Below are positions 16,640-25,439 of a stretch of DNA of 59,913 nucleotides, one piece after another. A model generated the notes under the pieces. The model was not told the DNA's origin. It worked only from the letters and a program-made list of their open reading frames with translations, and searched no databases. Every line of letters begins with the position of its first letter. The stretch's first letter is position 1. The position numbers were made by a program, and so were the translations under genes. The DNA comes from Coprobacillus sp. CAG:826 (GTDB lineage: Bacteria; Bacillota_I; Bacilli_A; RFN20; CAG-826), in NCBI GenBank assembly GCA_000437235.1, contig FR897038.1:18329-78241 (forward strand). Direction: 5' to 3'.

Positions 16640-17851
16640 ATGTCACAAAGAAAAAATAAATTTTTTAAAGAAAAAAAGAAATGGTCACTTACTAAAGACA
16701 AAATTTTAGGGAAATATTTGGTTCCTTATTTTCAAAAATTAATGTGTTATGGTAGACCAATATGTTATGTTGATTGTTTTGCAGGTAAGGGTAAATTTGA
16801 CGATGGTCAAGATGGATCGCCGTTGATTGCTTTAAAATGTCTAGATAAAACATTGTCGAAATCTTCAAGAAACATTCCAGTTTATTCTTATTTTATAGAA
16901 TTGAACCATTATACTGATTTAGAAAAAAACATACGCTTATATTTAACTTCTTTTAAGAATATTAGCAAAATAGAATATTCAGTTAAATCGGGGAAGTTTG
17001 AAGATAATATAGATTCAATTTTATCAGAGCATAAAGATAGTACAGTTTTTTTATATATTGATCCTTATGGAATTAAGGCAATTGATGTTGAAAAGTTTAA
17101 TAAGTTTAAAACAGATGAAAAAAAGAGTGTTGAATTGCTTATTAATTTTAATACTTGGGGTTTTTTCAGAGAGGCATGTAGAGTATTGAAAGTGGATTTT
17201 AAACTTAATCCAGAAATAGAAAAGTATTTAGTTGAATATGATTCAAATAATAATTTAAATCGTGAAGAATTATGTAAGATTGCAGGTGGAGATTTTTGGA
17301 TTGAAATAGTAAAAAAATATAAAAATAAAGAATTAAAAGCGAATGAAGCTGAATATGAATTAGCAAAAAATATTGCTGAAAAATTTAGAAAGATGTATAA
17401 ATATACTTTAAATGTTCCTGTTATGTCTAGTGATAGTTCGTCAATACCTAAGTATAGGTTATTTTATCTTACAAATCATACCGACGGTTATTTAATAATG
17501 GCAGATATTATGTTCCATGAATTAGAAGAAGCGAAGATTAGACAAAGAAACGGCCAAATGGACTTATTTTCAACGGATACTGAAGGGAAAATCACACAAG
17601 ATGAAGACATCGAAAAATTAATAAAAACTATGATTAAAATGTATAATGAACATATTGATGCATTACTCTGTAGAGTATATACAGAATATGGATTAATTGC
17701 CCAATCTTCTAAACTTAGAGAAATAATCAAAGACATGGAAGACAATGAAATTCTTTTAATTACAAGAGAGCCGATGTATACTAAAACAGGGAAGCTTTCT
17801 TCATTTATGATAGAAAGTAAGGGACAATATGTATATGTTAGGAGGAAGTAG
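16640..17851 (+). CDS. tcmP: Three-Cys-motif partner protein TcmP
   Basis: A 403-residue protein starting MSQRKNKFF; I chose this ATG because AAAGGAG lies just upstream, while the longer frame from 16580 has none. The N-terminus matches the TcmP family: a Trp-x-x-x-K helix (KKKWSLTKDKILGKYLVPYF), then YVDCFAGKGKF and DGSPLIALKC. This resembles a Rossmann methyltransferase glycine loop (D-x-F-A-G-x-G). Further on, VFLYIDPYGIKAI resembles the DPYG/DPPY strand of that fold. TcmP proteins are named for occurring beside a protein with a three-cysteine motif, and the gene two bases downstream encodes exactly that. Both lie inside a defence island. The biochemical role is unknown. Confidence 0.85.
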   Translation: MSQRKNKFFKEKKKWSLTKDKILGKYLVPYFQKLMCYGRPICYVDCFAGKGKFDDGQDGSPLIALKCLDKTLSKSSRNIPVYSYFIELNHYTDLEKNIRLYLTSFKNISKIEYSVKSGKFEDNIDSILSEHKDSTVFLYIDPYGIKAIDVEKFNKFKTDEKKSVELLINFNTWGFFREACRVLKVDFKLNPEIEKYLVEYDSNNNLNREELCKIAGGDFWIEIVKKYKNKELKANEAEYELAKNIAEKFRKMYKYTLNVPVMSSDSSSIPKYRLFYLTNHTDGYLIMADIMFHELEEAKIRQRNGQMDLFSTDTEGKITQDEDIEKLIKTMIKMYNEHIDALLCRVYTEYGLIAQSSKLREIIKDMEDNEILLITREPMYTKTGKLSSFMIESKGQYVYVRRK

Positions 17852-17853
17852 AA

Positions 17854-18612
17854 ATGGAGACAATCAAAAGAAAAAGTCTTTTATACAAAACTGATGTTGA
17901 GTATGGGGATTACACAATCAATCATGTATTAGGTTGCTCTCATGGTTGTCTTTATCCTTGCTATGCCTATAATTTAAAAAGAAGATTTGGTGAAATTCAG
18001 AATCGCGAGGAATGGCTTCGTCCAAAAATTGTATCAAACGCGATAGAAATTTTAGAACACGAAATCCCAAAGTATAGGAAGGATATAAAAAGTGTTCAAC
18101 TTTCCTTTACCACGGATCCATTTATGTTAGGCTTTCCAGAAGTAACAGAACTTTCTATAAAAATAATAAAAAGGCTTAACAAGGACGGAATAAAAGTTGT
18201 AACTTTAACAAAAGGAGTTATTCCTGAAGAAGTTTTTTTGACTGAAAAATACAATGAATTTGGGATTACATTGGTTTCACTAAAAGATGAATTTAAGGAA
18301 AAATTTGAACCTAACGCTTCGAATTATGAGGAAAGAATAGCTTCTTTAAAAAGAGCTCATGAAAAAGGATATTGTACTTGGGTTAGTATAGAGCCATACC
18401 CAACGCCAAACATTATTGAACAAGACTTGGAAAAAATTTTAGATAAAGTATCTTTTGTTGATTATATTGTTTTTGGCATGTGGCATTATAATAAAATCAT
18501 TTCTACGTACAAAGGCTATAAAGAATTCTATAATGAATGTGCAAAGAAAGTTATCGACTTTTGTGAAAAAAAACATATACGGTATCATATAAAAAAAGGA
18601 ACAATAAGTTAA
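17854..18612 (+). CDS. Radical-SAM-like three-Cys protein, TcmP partner
   Basis: A 252-residue protein read two bases after tcmP, with AGGAGG overlapping the tcmP end. Residues 27-36 are GCSHGCLYPC, three cysteines at 28, 32 and 36. The surroundings (INHVLGCSHGC... CYAYNLKRRFG; QLSFTTDPF; GIKVVTLTKG; TWVSIEPYP) match the TIM-barrel strands of spore-photoproduct-lyase-like radical SAM proteins. The spacing here is CX3CX3C, one residue longer than the usual CX3CX2C. The paired genes probably make one system: an iron-sulphur SAM enzyme plus a methyltransferase-like partner. Function, substrate and any antiphage effect are unproven. Confidence 0.75.
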   Translation: METIKRKSLLYKTDVEYGDYTINHVLGCSHGCLYPCYAYNLKRRFGEIQNREEWLRPKIVSNAIEILEHEIPKYRKDIKSVQLSFTTDPFMLGFPEVTELSIKIIKRLNKDGIKVVTLTKGVIPEEVFLTEKYNEFGITLVSLKDEFKEKFEPNASNYEERIASLKRAHEKGYCTWVSIEPYPTPNIIEQDLEKILDKVSFVDYIVFGMWHYNKIISTYKGYKEFYNECAKKVIDFCEKKHIRYHIKKGTIS

Positions 18613-18982
18613 AACAAATATATTAATAAATTGTTATTTAACGTTAAATGGGACTTTGTTATTATTTATTAATTGGGATGAAAGCAATGAGTTATTAAAA
18701 TTGAAAGATTGATTTTTTGGCACTTCCAATTATGATTTTTTAGTAAAGAATTATTTTTTGAAAATATTAGAATAAATGGACTATACTAGCAGATGTCCAC
18801 TATTCCATGAATCTTATGATTTTATAAGCAACTGCATTCTCAAGTAGTTGCTATTTTTGTATTGATTTTTGAGCGAAATGGATAAATAATATATATAAGT
18901 TATTTATAAACAAATTAATATTTTAGTTGAGCATAAAATTTCTTTGTTTATAGTTTTTTTAAATTAAGTGAAAGGGGGAAAT
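18613..18982. other. Non-coding gap before Kiwa, with hairpin
   Basis: About 370 bases without a gene. AGCAACT (18827-18833) pairs with AGTTGCT (18846-18852), followed by ATTTTTG, a weak plus-strand terminator-like hairpin some 215 bases after the preceding stop. The remaining sequence is AT-rich and probably carries the kwaA promoter and perhaps the remains of an older gene. Confidence 0.4.
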
Positions 18983-19519
18983 ATGATGAGCAAGTTAATG
19001 AAAATGCTTTTGACGTTTACATCTTGGGCCATGCTATTTTTTATCTATAGTTTTACTTTTCTTCTAGATGGACTATGGACGAAAAAGATAGCAAATAACT
19101 GCACTATAGGTATTATTTTATTTATTTTTGGTATTATATTAACGTTGCTATTTTATGCGATAATAAAAAGTGCTAAAAAGAAATTAGAAAAACACAGCAT
19201 AATTATTAAAAACATATCAAACGCAGATCCTAATTTGATAGATGATATTGGAACATATTTATTGCCTCTTTTAACTATTTCTATAAGTGATGTAAATTTT
19301 AGTGTATTGCTTACTATGTTTTTAGTAATTTTGTTGGTAGTTTGGTTGACAAGAGCCACCTTAAAAAATCCCTTGTTTATTTTTTTTGGCTATAGGCAAT
19401 TTGATATCTATAACGAAAATGGCAGAATGTATAAGCTTATAACAAAAACTAAAAAAATTAATTTAACTGAAAAACACGATGTTGTTGAACTGTTTGATGA
19501 AATATATTTGGAGGTATAA
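18983..19519 (+). CDS. kwaA: Kiwa defence membrane protein KwaA
   Basis: A 178-residue membrane protein (MMSKLMKML...). GGGGG lies just before the ATG at 18983; a GTG 15 bases earlier is less likely. Four hydrophobic helices are visible: about residues 10-30, 39-62, 86-104 and 105-124, followed by a soluble C-terminal tail of some 50 residues. This layout and length agree with KwaA, the four-helix membrane sensor of the Kiwa antiphage system. The next gene, two bases downstream, is a DUF4868/KwaB protein, and that pairing carries most of the weight. Known of the family: KwaA detects infection at the membrane and forms an assembly with KwaB. Confidence 0.8.
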   Translation: MMSKLMKMLLTFTSWAMLFFIYSFTFLLDGLWTKKIANNCTIGIILFIFGIILTLLFYAIIKSAKKKLEKHSIIIKNISNADPNLIDDIGTYLLPLLTISISDVNFSVLLTMFLVILLVVWLTRATLKNPLFIFFGYRQFDIYNENGRMYKLITKTKKINLTEKHDVVELFDEIYLEV

Positions 19520-19521
19520 AA

Positions 19522-20433
19522 ATGTTAATAGAGACAGATGAAATATTTGTATGGACAAAAAAGGGAAAAGAATGTAAAGTGTTTCGATTAAAAACTAATC
19601 AAGAGACAAAAAGAAAAATCATTAACGCATTTAATGATGGAATTAAAGAATTATTGACAAATGATATTGGAAAAGATAGAGAAAGAATTAATTTTGAAAG
19701 TCATTATTATGCCGATTTAAAAGAAGAGTTACTAATGATACAAAATTTTAAAGTTCCACAAGAATTACTTGATGCTTTTGATCAACCTGATCTTTTGGAC
19801 TGCTTTGAGCCAAATAAAGAAGGAAAAACAAAGGAAAATTATGAAATAAAAGCAATAATTATTGGAAGAAAAGAAGGTGAAAATTATTTTTTTGCTTGTC
19901 AAAAATTTACTCCCAAAAAAATGGTAATGAAAAAGAAAGGCATTTATTTATTATATGACAGAAATACTTTTGTTACAGAAGAACCAAAATTTTCAATAAA
20001 TATTGAAGAAAAGATAGATTGTATATTTACTGAAGGAAATTTGATTTTTGAAAAATATAATGAAGCAAAGGGAGTATTTGAATTAGATGATTATTATAGA
20101 ATAGCAAGCCAAAAAGAAGTGCAAGATTTCGTTAGGAGTAATGTATTTAGAATTGATAATGATAAATTATTTTATAAACATACTTCTAGCGTATTTATGC
20201 GAAAAAAAATAGCAAAAATAATAGATTTAGGTACATTAAATGATACTGAAAAAATTTATAAAAATGCTAGAGTTGTTAATATGGATATAGAATTTACAGA
20301 AGATGGAAAGCAAATTATTATGCCAGTTGAATATAAAAAATTAAGAAAAGTAATGTCTTTTTTGGCTGAGGAAATCTATTCTGGTCAGTTTACTAATTAT
20401 ACATATTTAACAAATTCAACAAGAAAAATATAA
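19522..20433 (+). CDS. kwaB: Kiwa defence effector KwaB (DUF4868)
   Basis: A 303-residue soluble protein preceded by GGAGG. The central and C-terminal part follows the DUF4868 pattern: YLLYDRNTFV..., then IEEKIDCIFTEGNLIFEKYNEAKGVFELDDYYR (strand-rich region with conserved Asp, Phe-Glu) at about residues 155-195. It ends with PVEYKKLRKVMSFLAEEIYSG-Q-FTNYTYLTNSTRKI. In the Kiwa system KwaB is the DNA-binding effector that blocks phage DNA replication and late transcription. The two genes form one operon at the right end of the defence island. Confidence 0.85.
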   Translation: MLIETDEIFVWTKKGKECKVFRLKTNQETKRKIINAFNDGIKELLTNDIGKDRERINFESHYYADLKEELLMIQNFKVPQELLDAFDQPDLLDCFEPNKEGKTKENYEIKAIIIGRKEGENYFFACQKFTPKKMVMKKKGIYLLYDRNTFVTEEPKFSINIEEKIDCIFTEGNLIFEKYNEAKGVFELDDYYRIASQKEVQDFVRSNVFRIDNDKLFYKHTSSVFMRKKIAKIIDLGTLNDTEKIYKNARVVNMDIEFTEDGKQIIMPVEYKKLRKVMSFLAEEIYSGQFTNYTYLTNSTRKI

Positions 20434-20482
20434 TTTATAAAAATTACGCAAATAATTTTCTTTCTAAGATTGAATAGAGGGG

Positions 20483-21925
20483 TTAAGAGTGTTTTGGTCT
20501 TACTTTCATTCTTTCTTTATCTTTAGAAAGTACACCAAATGTACCTTCTTTTACTTGTTTAGAGAATCTCTTCATGTAATATATCGTAGCGATCAACAAA
20601 ACAACATCCGATCCTACCCAAGCCGCAGGATTAGAGAAACCAACGCCAATCCAACCTAAGAATTGAGTAAAGAAAATACAAGTTAAAGCCCGCATCGCTA
20701 ATTCTAATATTCCCGCTACTACGGTAATAGAACTTAAACCTAATCCTTGTAATGAACTACGATATACGTAAATTAACATCACAAAGAAATATAATGAACC
20801 TTGAATAATTAAATACGTTTTAGCGTAACCCATAATCGTTTCTTCAATATCACTAGAGAAAATACGAATCATCGGAGCACCAAATAAGATCATAATCGCA
20901 CCTAAAATCACGCATAAAATGGTACCAAATAGTGTGGAAACTTTAAATCCTTTTTTAATCCGTTCATAATTTCTAGCGCCATAATTTTGTCCACAAAATG
21001 TCGCCATGGTCGTACCTAAACTAGAAAGAATTTGTAAGGCAAAACTATCGATTTTATTCGCTGCACTATAGGCAGTTGCGTACCCATCAATTAAATAATC
21101 AGGACGTGTAGGATTATAAAGTGCATCCAGATGATTGACCGCGGCTTGTTGAATCATTAAGCCAATCGCAATAATAGAGAACTGTAAAGCCATGGGTAAA
21201 GCAATTCTTAAATGCTCCATAGCAAAATCAAAAGAAAAATGAAAATGTTCCCTTTTTACTCGTAAAATCGGGTATTTTTTCCACATATAAATAAAAGAAA
21301 TCATTCCAGAAACAAGTTGAGCGATAAAGGTTGCGTAGCCCGCACCAGAAACCCCCATATGGAATATGGAAATAAAAACAATATCTAAAACAATATTAAT
21401 AATAGAAGAAATTAATAAGAAATATAAAGGAGAACGAGAATCACCAATCGAACGTAATAAAAATGAAATCATGTTATAGAAAATGGTAGCCCCTAGTCCT
21501 AAAAAGATGGTAATTAAATAATCATGGGCATACGGAAATAAAGAATCCGATGTTTGCATCATTTTTAAAAGAGGAGTGGTACAAAGAACCGCTACTAAAG
21601 TTAAAAGAATACCAATAATAATACAAAGAATATATGAAGTAGCGACACTTCTTTTCATTTGTTCTTCGTCTTTAGCGCCATAAAATTGACTGGTTTTAAT
21701 GGCAAAGCCAGAAGTTAAACCGGTAGAAAAACCAATCACTAAAAAAGATAGTGATGAGGTTGCGCCTACTCCAGAGAAAGCTAAACGACCTAAATATTGT
21801 CCGACAATAATAGAGTCTACTAAACTATAAAATTGTTGAAAAACATTACCTAACATCACTGGAATAAAAAATAAGAGAATCGGTGTAAATATCTTTCCTT
21901 CCGTTAATGAATTCTTTTGCTTCAT
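20483..21925 (-). CDS. MATE-family multidrug exporter
   Basis: A 480-residue inner-membrane protein with twelve predicted helices arranged as two pseudo-symmetric halves. The first helix (ILLFFIPVMLGNVFQQFYSLVDSIIVGQYLG) is typical of MATE/NorM-DinF antiporters, which exchange cations for drugs or metabolites. It is convergent with kwaB and marks the right border of the island. AGGAGG precedes its ATG, and a TATAAT-like -10 is visible on the minus strand at 21961-21956. Confidence 0.9.
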   Translation of the reverse strand: MKQKNSLTEGKIFTPILLFFIPVMLGNVFQQFYSLVDSIIVGQYLGRLAFSGVGATSSLSFLVIGFSTGLTSGFAIKTSQFYGAKDEEQMKRSVATSYILCIIIGILLTLVAVLCTTPLLKMMQTSDSLFPYAHDYLITIFLGLGATIFYNMISFLLRSIGDSRSPLYFLLISSIINIVLDIVFISIFHMGVSGAGYATFIAQLVSGMISFIYMWKKYPILRVKREHFHFSFDFAMEHLRIALPMALQFSIIAIGLMIQQAAVNHLDALYNPTRPDYLIDGYATAYSAANKIDSFALQILSSLGTTMATFCGQNYGARNYERIKKGFKVSTLFGTILCVILGAIMILFGAPMIRIFSSDIEETIMGYAKTYLIIQGSLYFFVMLIYVYRSSLQGLGLSSITVVAGILELAMRALTCIFFTQFLGWIGVGFSNPAAWVGSDVVLLIATIYYMKRFSKQVKEGTFGVLSKDKERMKVRPKHS

Positions 21926-22078
21926 ACGTACTTGCCTCCTTTAGCAAGATACACTATTATAGATAAAATTTTTAAAGAATCAATTATTTAGATTTGAAAA
22001 AATGATGAAAGCGTTTTACTTAAAAATGTAACTTAATTTACAATATGTTATAATGAAAAAGAAAAGGAGGATTTTAAC

Positions 22079-22834
22079 ATGGTAATACTAATTATTTTTA
22101 TTATTACTATCGTTGTTTCTCTTTTTTTCGGTTTAATTATTAAATATAAAGAGAATTCTTTTTATGAGCATGAAGATGATAAAGATACAACTAGAAAGAC
22201 AAGCTCGACAATAGAAAAAATAAAGGGATTTTTTAAAACTAAATTAGATAAAGATTACTTTTTAAGTGAACAAGAAAAGCAAGGATTAAAAGGTGAAAGA
22301 GAAGTAGCTTATTATTTAGAGCAAATTGCTTCCCATTTTGGAGGTTATGTTTTCAATTCGTTTATTTTTAAAGATGAAGATGGCTATTCTTCAGAAATTG
22401 ATCATGTTTTAATTACCCAAGGTGGTGTTTTTATTATCGAAACAAAGGCACAAAAAGGAATTATCACGGGAAATATGGAAAATGAAATATGGTATTCAAC
22501 GAATGAATATGATGATATCAATACCTTTAGAAATCCCATTGATCAAAATGATGGACATATCCGTCATTTAAGAAAAATGTTAAAGAAAAACGCTCCTTAT
22601 ATGTTTTCAATCATTATATTTCCTTTTGCTAATATTGGAGCTGTTTCTTATCCACAAATTCACCATTTAGAAGATGCCATAGAGTTTATTGTAGAAAAGA
22701 CAGAAGAAGAAAAATATACAAAAGATTTTGTAGAAAAGATGAAGACTCAATTTTTGTATATACAAGAAGTTTATGGAATTAGTAAAGAAGAGCACCTTAA
22801 AAATATTAAAGAGCATCATCAAAGTAACCGATAG
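22079..22834 (+). CDS. NERD-domain protein, membrane anchored
   Basis: A 251-residue protein with one N-terminal membrane helix (residues 1-23), a charged linker, then a NERD (nuclease-related) domain at about 75-180. Within it, LKGEREVAYYLEQI, the strand EIDHVLITQGGVFIIETKAQKG (the Asp-x-x ... Glu-x-Lys core of PD-(D/E)XK-like folds) and NPIDQNDGHIRHLRKML are clear. NERD proteins are thought to process DNA, but their substrates are mostly unknown. AGGAGG precedes the ATG; TATAAT is visible about 45 bases upstream. Confidence 0.85.
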   Translation: MVILIIFIITIVVSLFFGLIIKYKENSFYEHEDDKDTTRKTSSTIEKIKGFFKTKLDKDYFLSEQEKQGLKGEREVAYYLEQIASHFGGYVFNSFIFKDEDGYSSEIDHVLITQGGVFIIETKAQKGIITGNMENEIWYSTNEYDDINTFRNPIDQNDGHIRHLRKMLKKNAPYMFSIIIFPFANIGAVSYPQIHHLEDAIEFIVEKTEEEKYTKDFVEKMKTQFLYIQEVYGISKEEHLKNIKEHHQSNR

Positions 22835-22952
22835 TGAAATCTTGAAGTTTTTTTCTATTCTTTTTATAATATAATCGCTAATTAGGCACTATGCTTTTTC
22901 TAAATAAATTTAGAAAATAAGGAAAAAATAAAGAAAAAGGAGGTAAGAAAAG

Positions 22953-24446
22953 ATGAAAAAGTTTTTACGTATCTTAGTGCGTTTCATTACCTTTCTTCCC
23001 GCCTTTGCCATTCAAATCTTTTGGTATTATTTAGTTTTTAGCTTATTAAAAGAATGGTCGACCTACTTGAATATCTTTTTATTTATTTATCAAGTCTTTG
23101 CCATCATCTATATTTTTAATAAAAGAGAAGAAGCAAATTATAAATTATTATGGATTACTACCATATTAATTTTTCCATTTGCAGGGATTATTTTATATTT
23201 CTTAGCGGGTAACAAAAAATCAGCTAGACCCATTCATAATAAAATTAATCGAAATAAAATCTATCCTTTAGATCTACCTTCTTTAGCGTTACAAGAGCAT
23301 ACATTAGGTGATCAAACGATGACGCTTCTTCATCATTTATCTTCCTATCCGATTACCCCTGTCAGTCATTCTAAGTTTTATCCTTTAGGGGATGATATGT
23401 TTCCTGATATGGTAAAAGCGTTAAAAGAAGCAAAGTACTTCATTTTTATTGAATATTTCATTATTGAAAAAGGTGTCTTTTGGAATACGATTGTTGAAAT
23501 TTTAAAAGAGAAAGTAAAAGAAGGCGTTGTAGTTAAAGTTCTATATGATGATATTGGAAGTATTTCTACTTATTCTATTCATAGCCAATTAGAATTAAAA
23601 AGAGCAGGAATTGATTTAGTATCTTTTAACCCCATTATTTATTTAGCATTTAGACTTAATAACCGTGACCATAGAAAAATGATGATTATTGATAATGAAA
23701 TCGCCTTTTCTGGTGGCGTGAATTTAGCGGATGAATACATCAACCAAAAAACACGTTTTGGCCATTGGAAAGATATTGGTTTCTTTATCAAAGGGGAACC
23801 TGTATGGGTTTATACCCATTTATTTTGTTTATTCTGGAATGCTTATTCTAAACATAAAATTGATGAAAGGAAATTATATCGTCCAGCATTAGATACGCAA
23901 GAAGCAAAAACCAAATCATTAACCTATTTTGATTCTCCTTATTTTGATGAAGCGATATCGAATCGTTTCTTCGTTAGTGTTCTAGGAAGTGCCAAAGATT
24001 ATGCGTATTTTTATACACCTTATTTAATCTTAAACGATTCTTTAAAAGAAGCATTCATTCAAGCTTCTCAAAGAGGCGTCGATGTTCGGATTATTATTCC
24101 GGGTATTCCTGATAAAAAGATGGTTTATTCATTGACTTTAAAATACGCTGAAACGTTAGCGAAATATGGGGTAAAAGTCTATCGCTATCTCCCGGGATTT
24201 GTCCACGCTAAAGGAGCGGTCATTGATGATAAGATTTGCAGCATCGGATCTGTGAACTTAGATTATCGTAGTTTATACCTTCATTTTGAATCCAATACTG
24301 TTTTTATGGATAGTGAAATGGTATTTGACGTTAAAGCGGATTTCTTAAAGACACAAGAAAAATGTGAACAAGTGCATTACAAAAAACATAACATCTTTGT
24401 AAAACTTTATCGAAGTATTTTAGATATTTTTTCTCCGTTATTTTGA
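22953..24446 (+). CDS. cls: Cardiolipin synthase (phospholipase D family)
   Basis: A 497-residue membrane enzyme that condenses two phosphatidylglycerols into cardiolipin and glycerol. Three N-terminal hydrophobic segments with the PLDc_N pattern (residues about 5-85) anchor it. Two HxKxxxxD catalytic motifs follow: HRKMMIID (about residue 239) and HAKGAVID (about 417). Each is followed by the expected G-x-V-N-L/D segments (SGGVNLADEY and IGSVNLDYRS). Length is normal. GGAGG precedes the ATG. Confidence 0.93.
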   Translation: MKKFLRILVRFITFLPAFAIQIFWYYLVFSLLKEWSTYLNIFLFIYQVFAIIYIFNKREEANYKLLWITTILIFPFAGIILYFLAGNKKSARPIHNKINRNKIYPLDLPSLALQEHTLGDQTMTLLHHLSSYPITPVSHSKFYPLGDDMFPDMVKALKEAKYFIFIEYFIIEKGVFWNTIVEILKEKVKEGVVVKVLYDDIGSISTYSIHSQLELKRAGIDLVSFNPIIYLAFRLNNRDHRKMMIIDNEIAFSGGVNLADEYINQKTRFGHWKDIGFFIKGEPVWVYTHLFCLFWNAYSKHKIDERKLYRPALDTQEAKTKSLTYFDSPYFDEAISNRFFVSVLGSAKDYAYFYTPYLILNDSLKEAFIQASQRGVDVRIIIPGIPDKKMVYSLTLKYAETLAKYGVKVYRYLPGFVHAKGAVIDDKICSIGSVNLDYRSLYLHFESNTVFMDSEMVFDVKADFLKTQEKCEQVHYKKHNIFVKLYRSILDIFSPLF

Positions 24447-25439
24447 ATTTGCTTTTAGAAAAGAAACTTGTTTCTATCGTCAATTCAAGCGTATTTTTCT
24501 ATAAGGCAACTTAAAATAAAAGAAGGAAAACCAAAGAAACTTTGATATTCCTAAATAAAACGACATTTTTTATTTCGTTAACCGCTATTTGATGATTTCA
24601 TTTAAAAGAAAAAATAAAAAGCCTTTACTTTTTAGACTCATTAGTGTTTCTTTTCGTTACCCAAATCCTTTTATTGGGTTACTTTAAAAAATTATAGATT
24701 TCATAATAAAAATAAAGAAAGAGAAGAGAAGAAAAGAAAGCAAGGTTCACTTTTTATGGTTTATCAATCATTAAGCTTTGATTTCTTATTCAAATGAAAA
24801 TATAGATGAAAACATAAAGAATGCATCTATTCAAGTGATTACGGGAAATATTTTTATCATTCCTATTTCATTTTAAAAAATGAAATTTGTAAAAGTTAAA
24901 AATATTTCCATATATAATGATTGCGGTAGTTTTATACGTATTTTTGTTGATTTTTCCTATAAGTGATAAAAAGATGGGCTATAAGAAGAAATTAATTTTA
25001 TGAAAATTATCTTTTTGATAATTTAATGGATGATGTTTAAAGATGACCAAATCAAGTTCTTACTTGTTTGAATGTTCGCTCTGATAAACATTATTAAATA
25101 AATAATAAAGTATCATTACGGTTTAATAGTATTTTCCCCATTTTAAAGTGATGTAAAGGATATTGGTTTCCTTCAATGTAAGAATTTTTTACTTCATTTT
25201 TTTATTTTTTATCTACTTTTTCTATTCCTTTATTCTTTTACGATTTCATAAAAAACTACAAAAGAAAAGCAGTGAAGAAAGGAAAAAGAAATAACAAGGT
25301 GTTATCTAGTAAGAACATTTAAAAATAAATTGTATAAAAAGTAATGAAATTATCCAAAATTCCTTCGTACTATATTTTAAATTTTTTTGTTTAATGTTAT
25401 ACTTCAAATGGTCGTCATGTAGTAAAGGAGGTATTTTTC
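24447..25439. other. Nearly 1 kb without a gene
   Basis: No frame on either strand that I would call. The region is AT-rich, contains the nested inverted repeat at 24844-24909, and ends with the leader of the AraC-type gene, where a TATACT -10-like element lies at 25398-25403. It may hold an RNA gene or a decayed gene. Confidence 0.5.
24844..24909. repeat. Nested inverted repeat (66 bp)
   Basis: An outer pair of perfect 13-bp arms, GGAAATATTTTTA (24844-24856) and TAAAAATATTTCC (24897-24909), encloses an inner hairpin of perfect 10-bp arms, ATTTCATTTT (24865-24874) and AAAATGAAAT (24877-24886), with a 2-base centre. Either strand could form a long hairpin or cruciform. No gene overlaps it. 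Confidence 0.75.
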
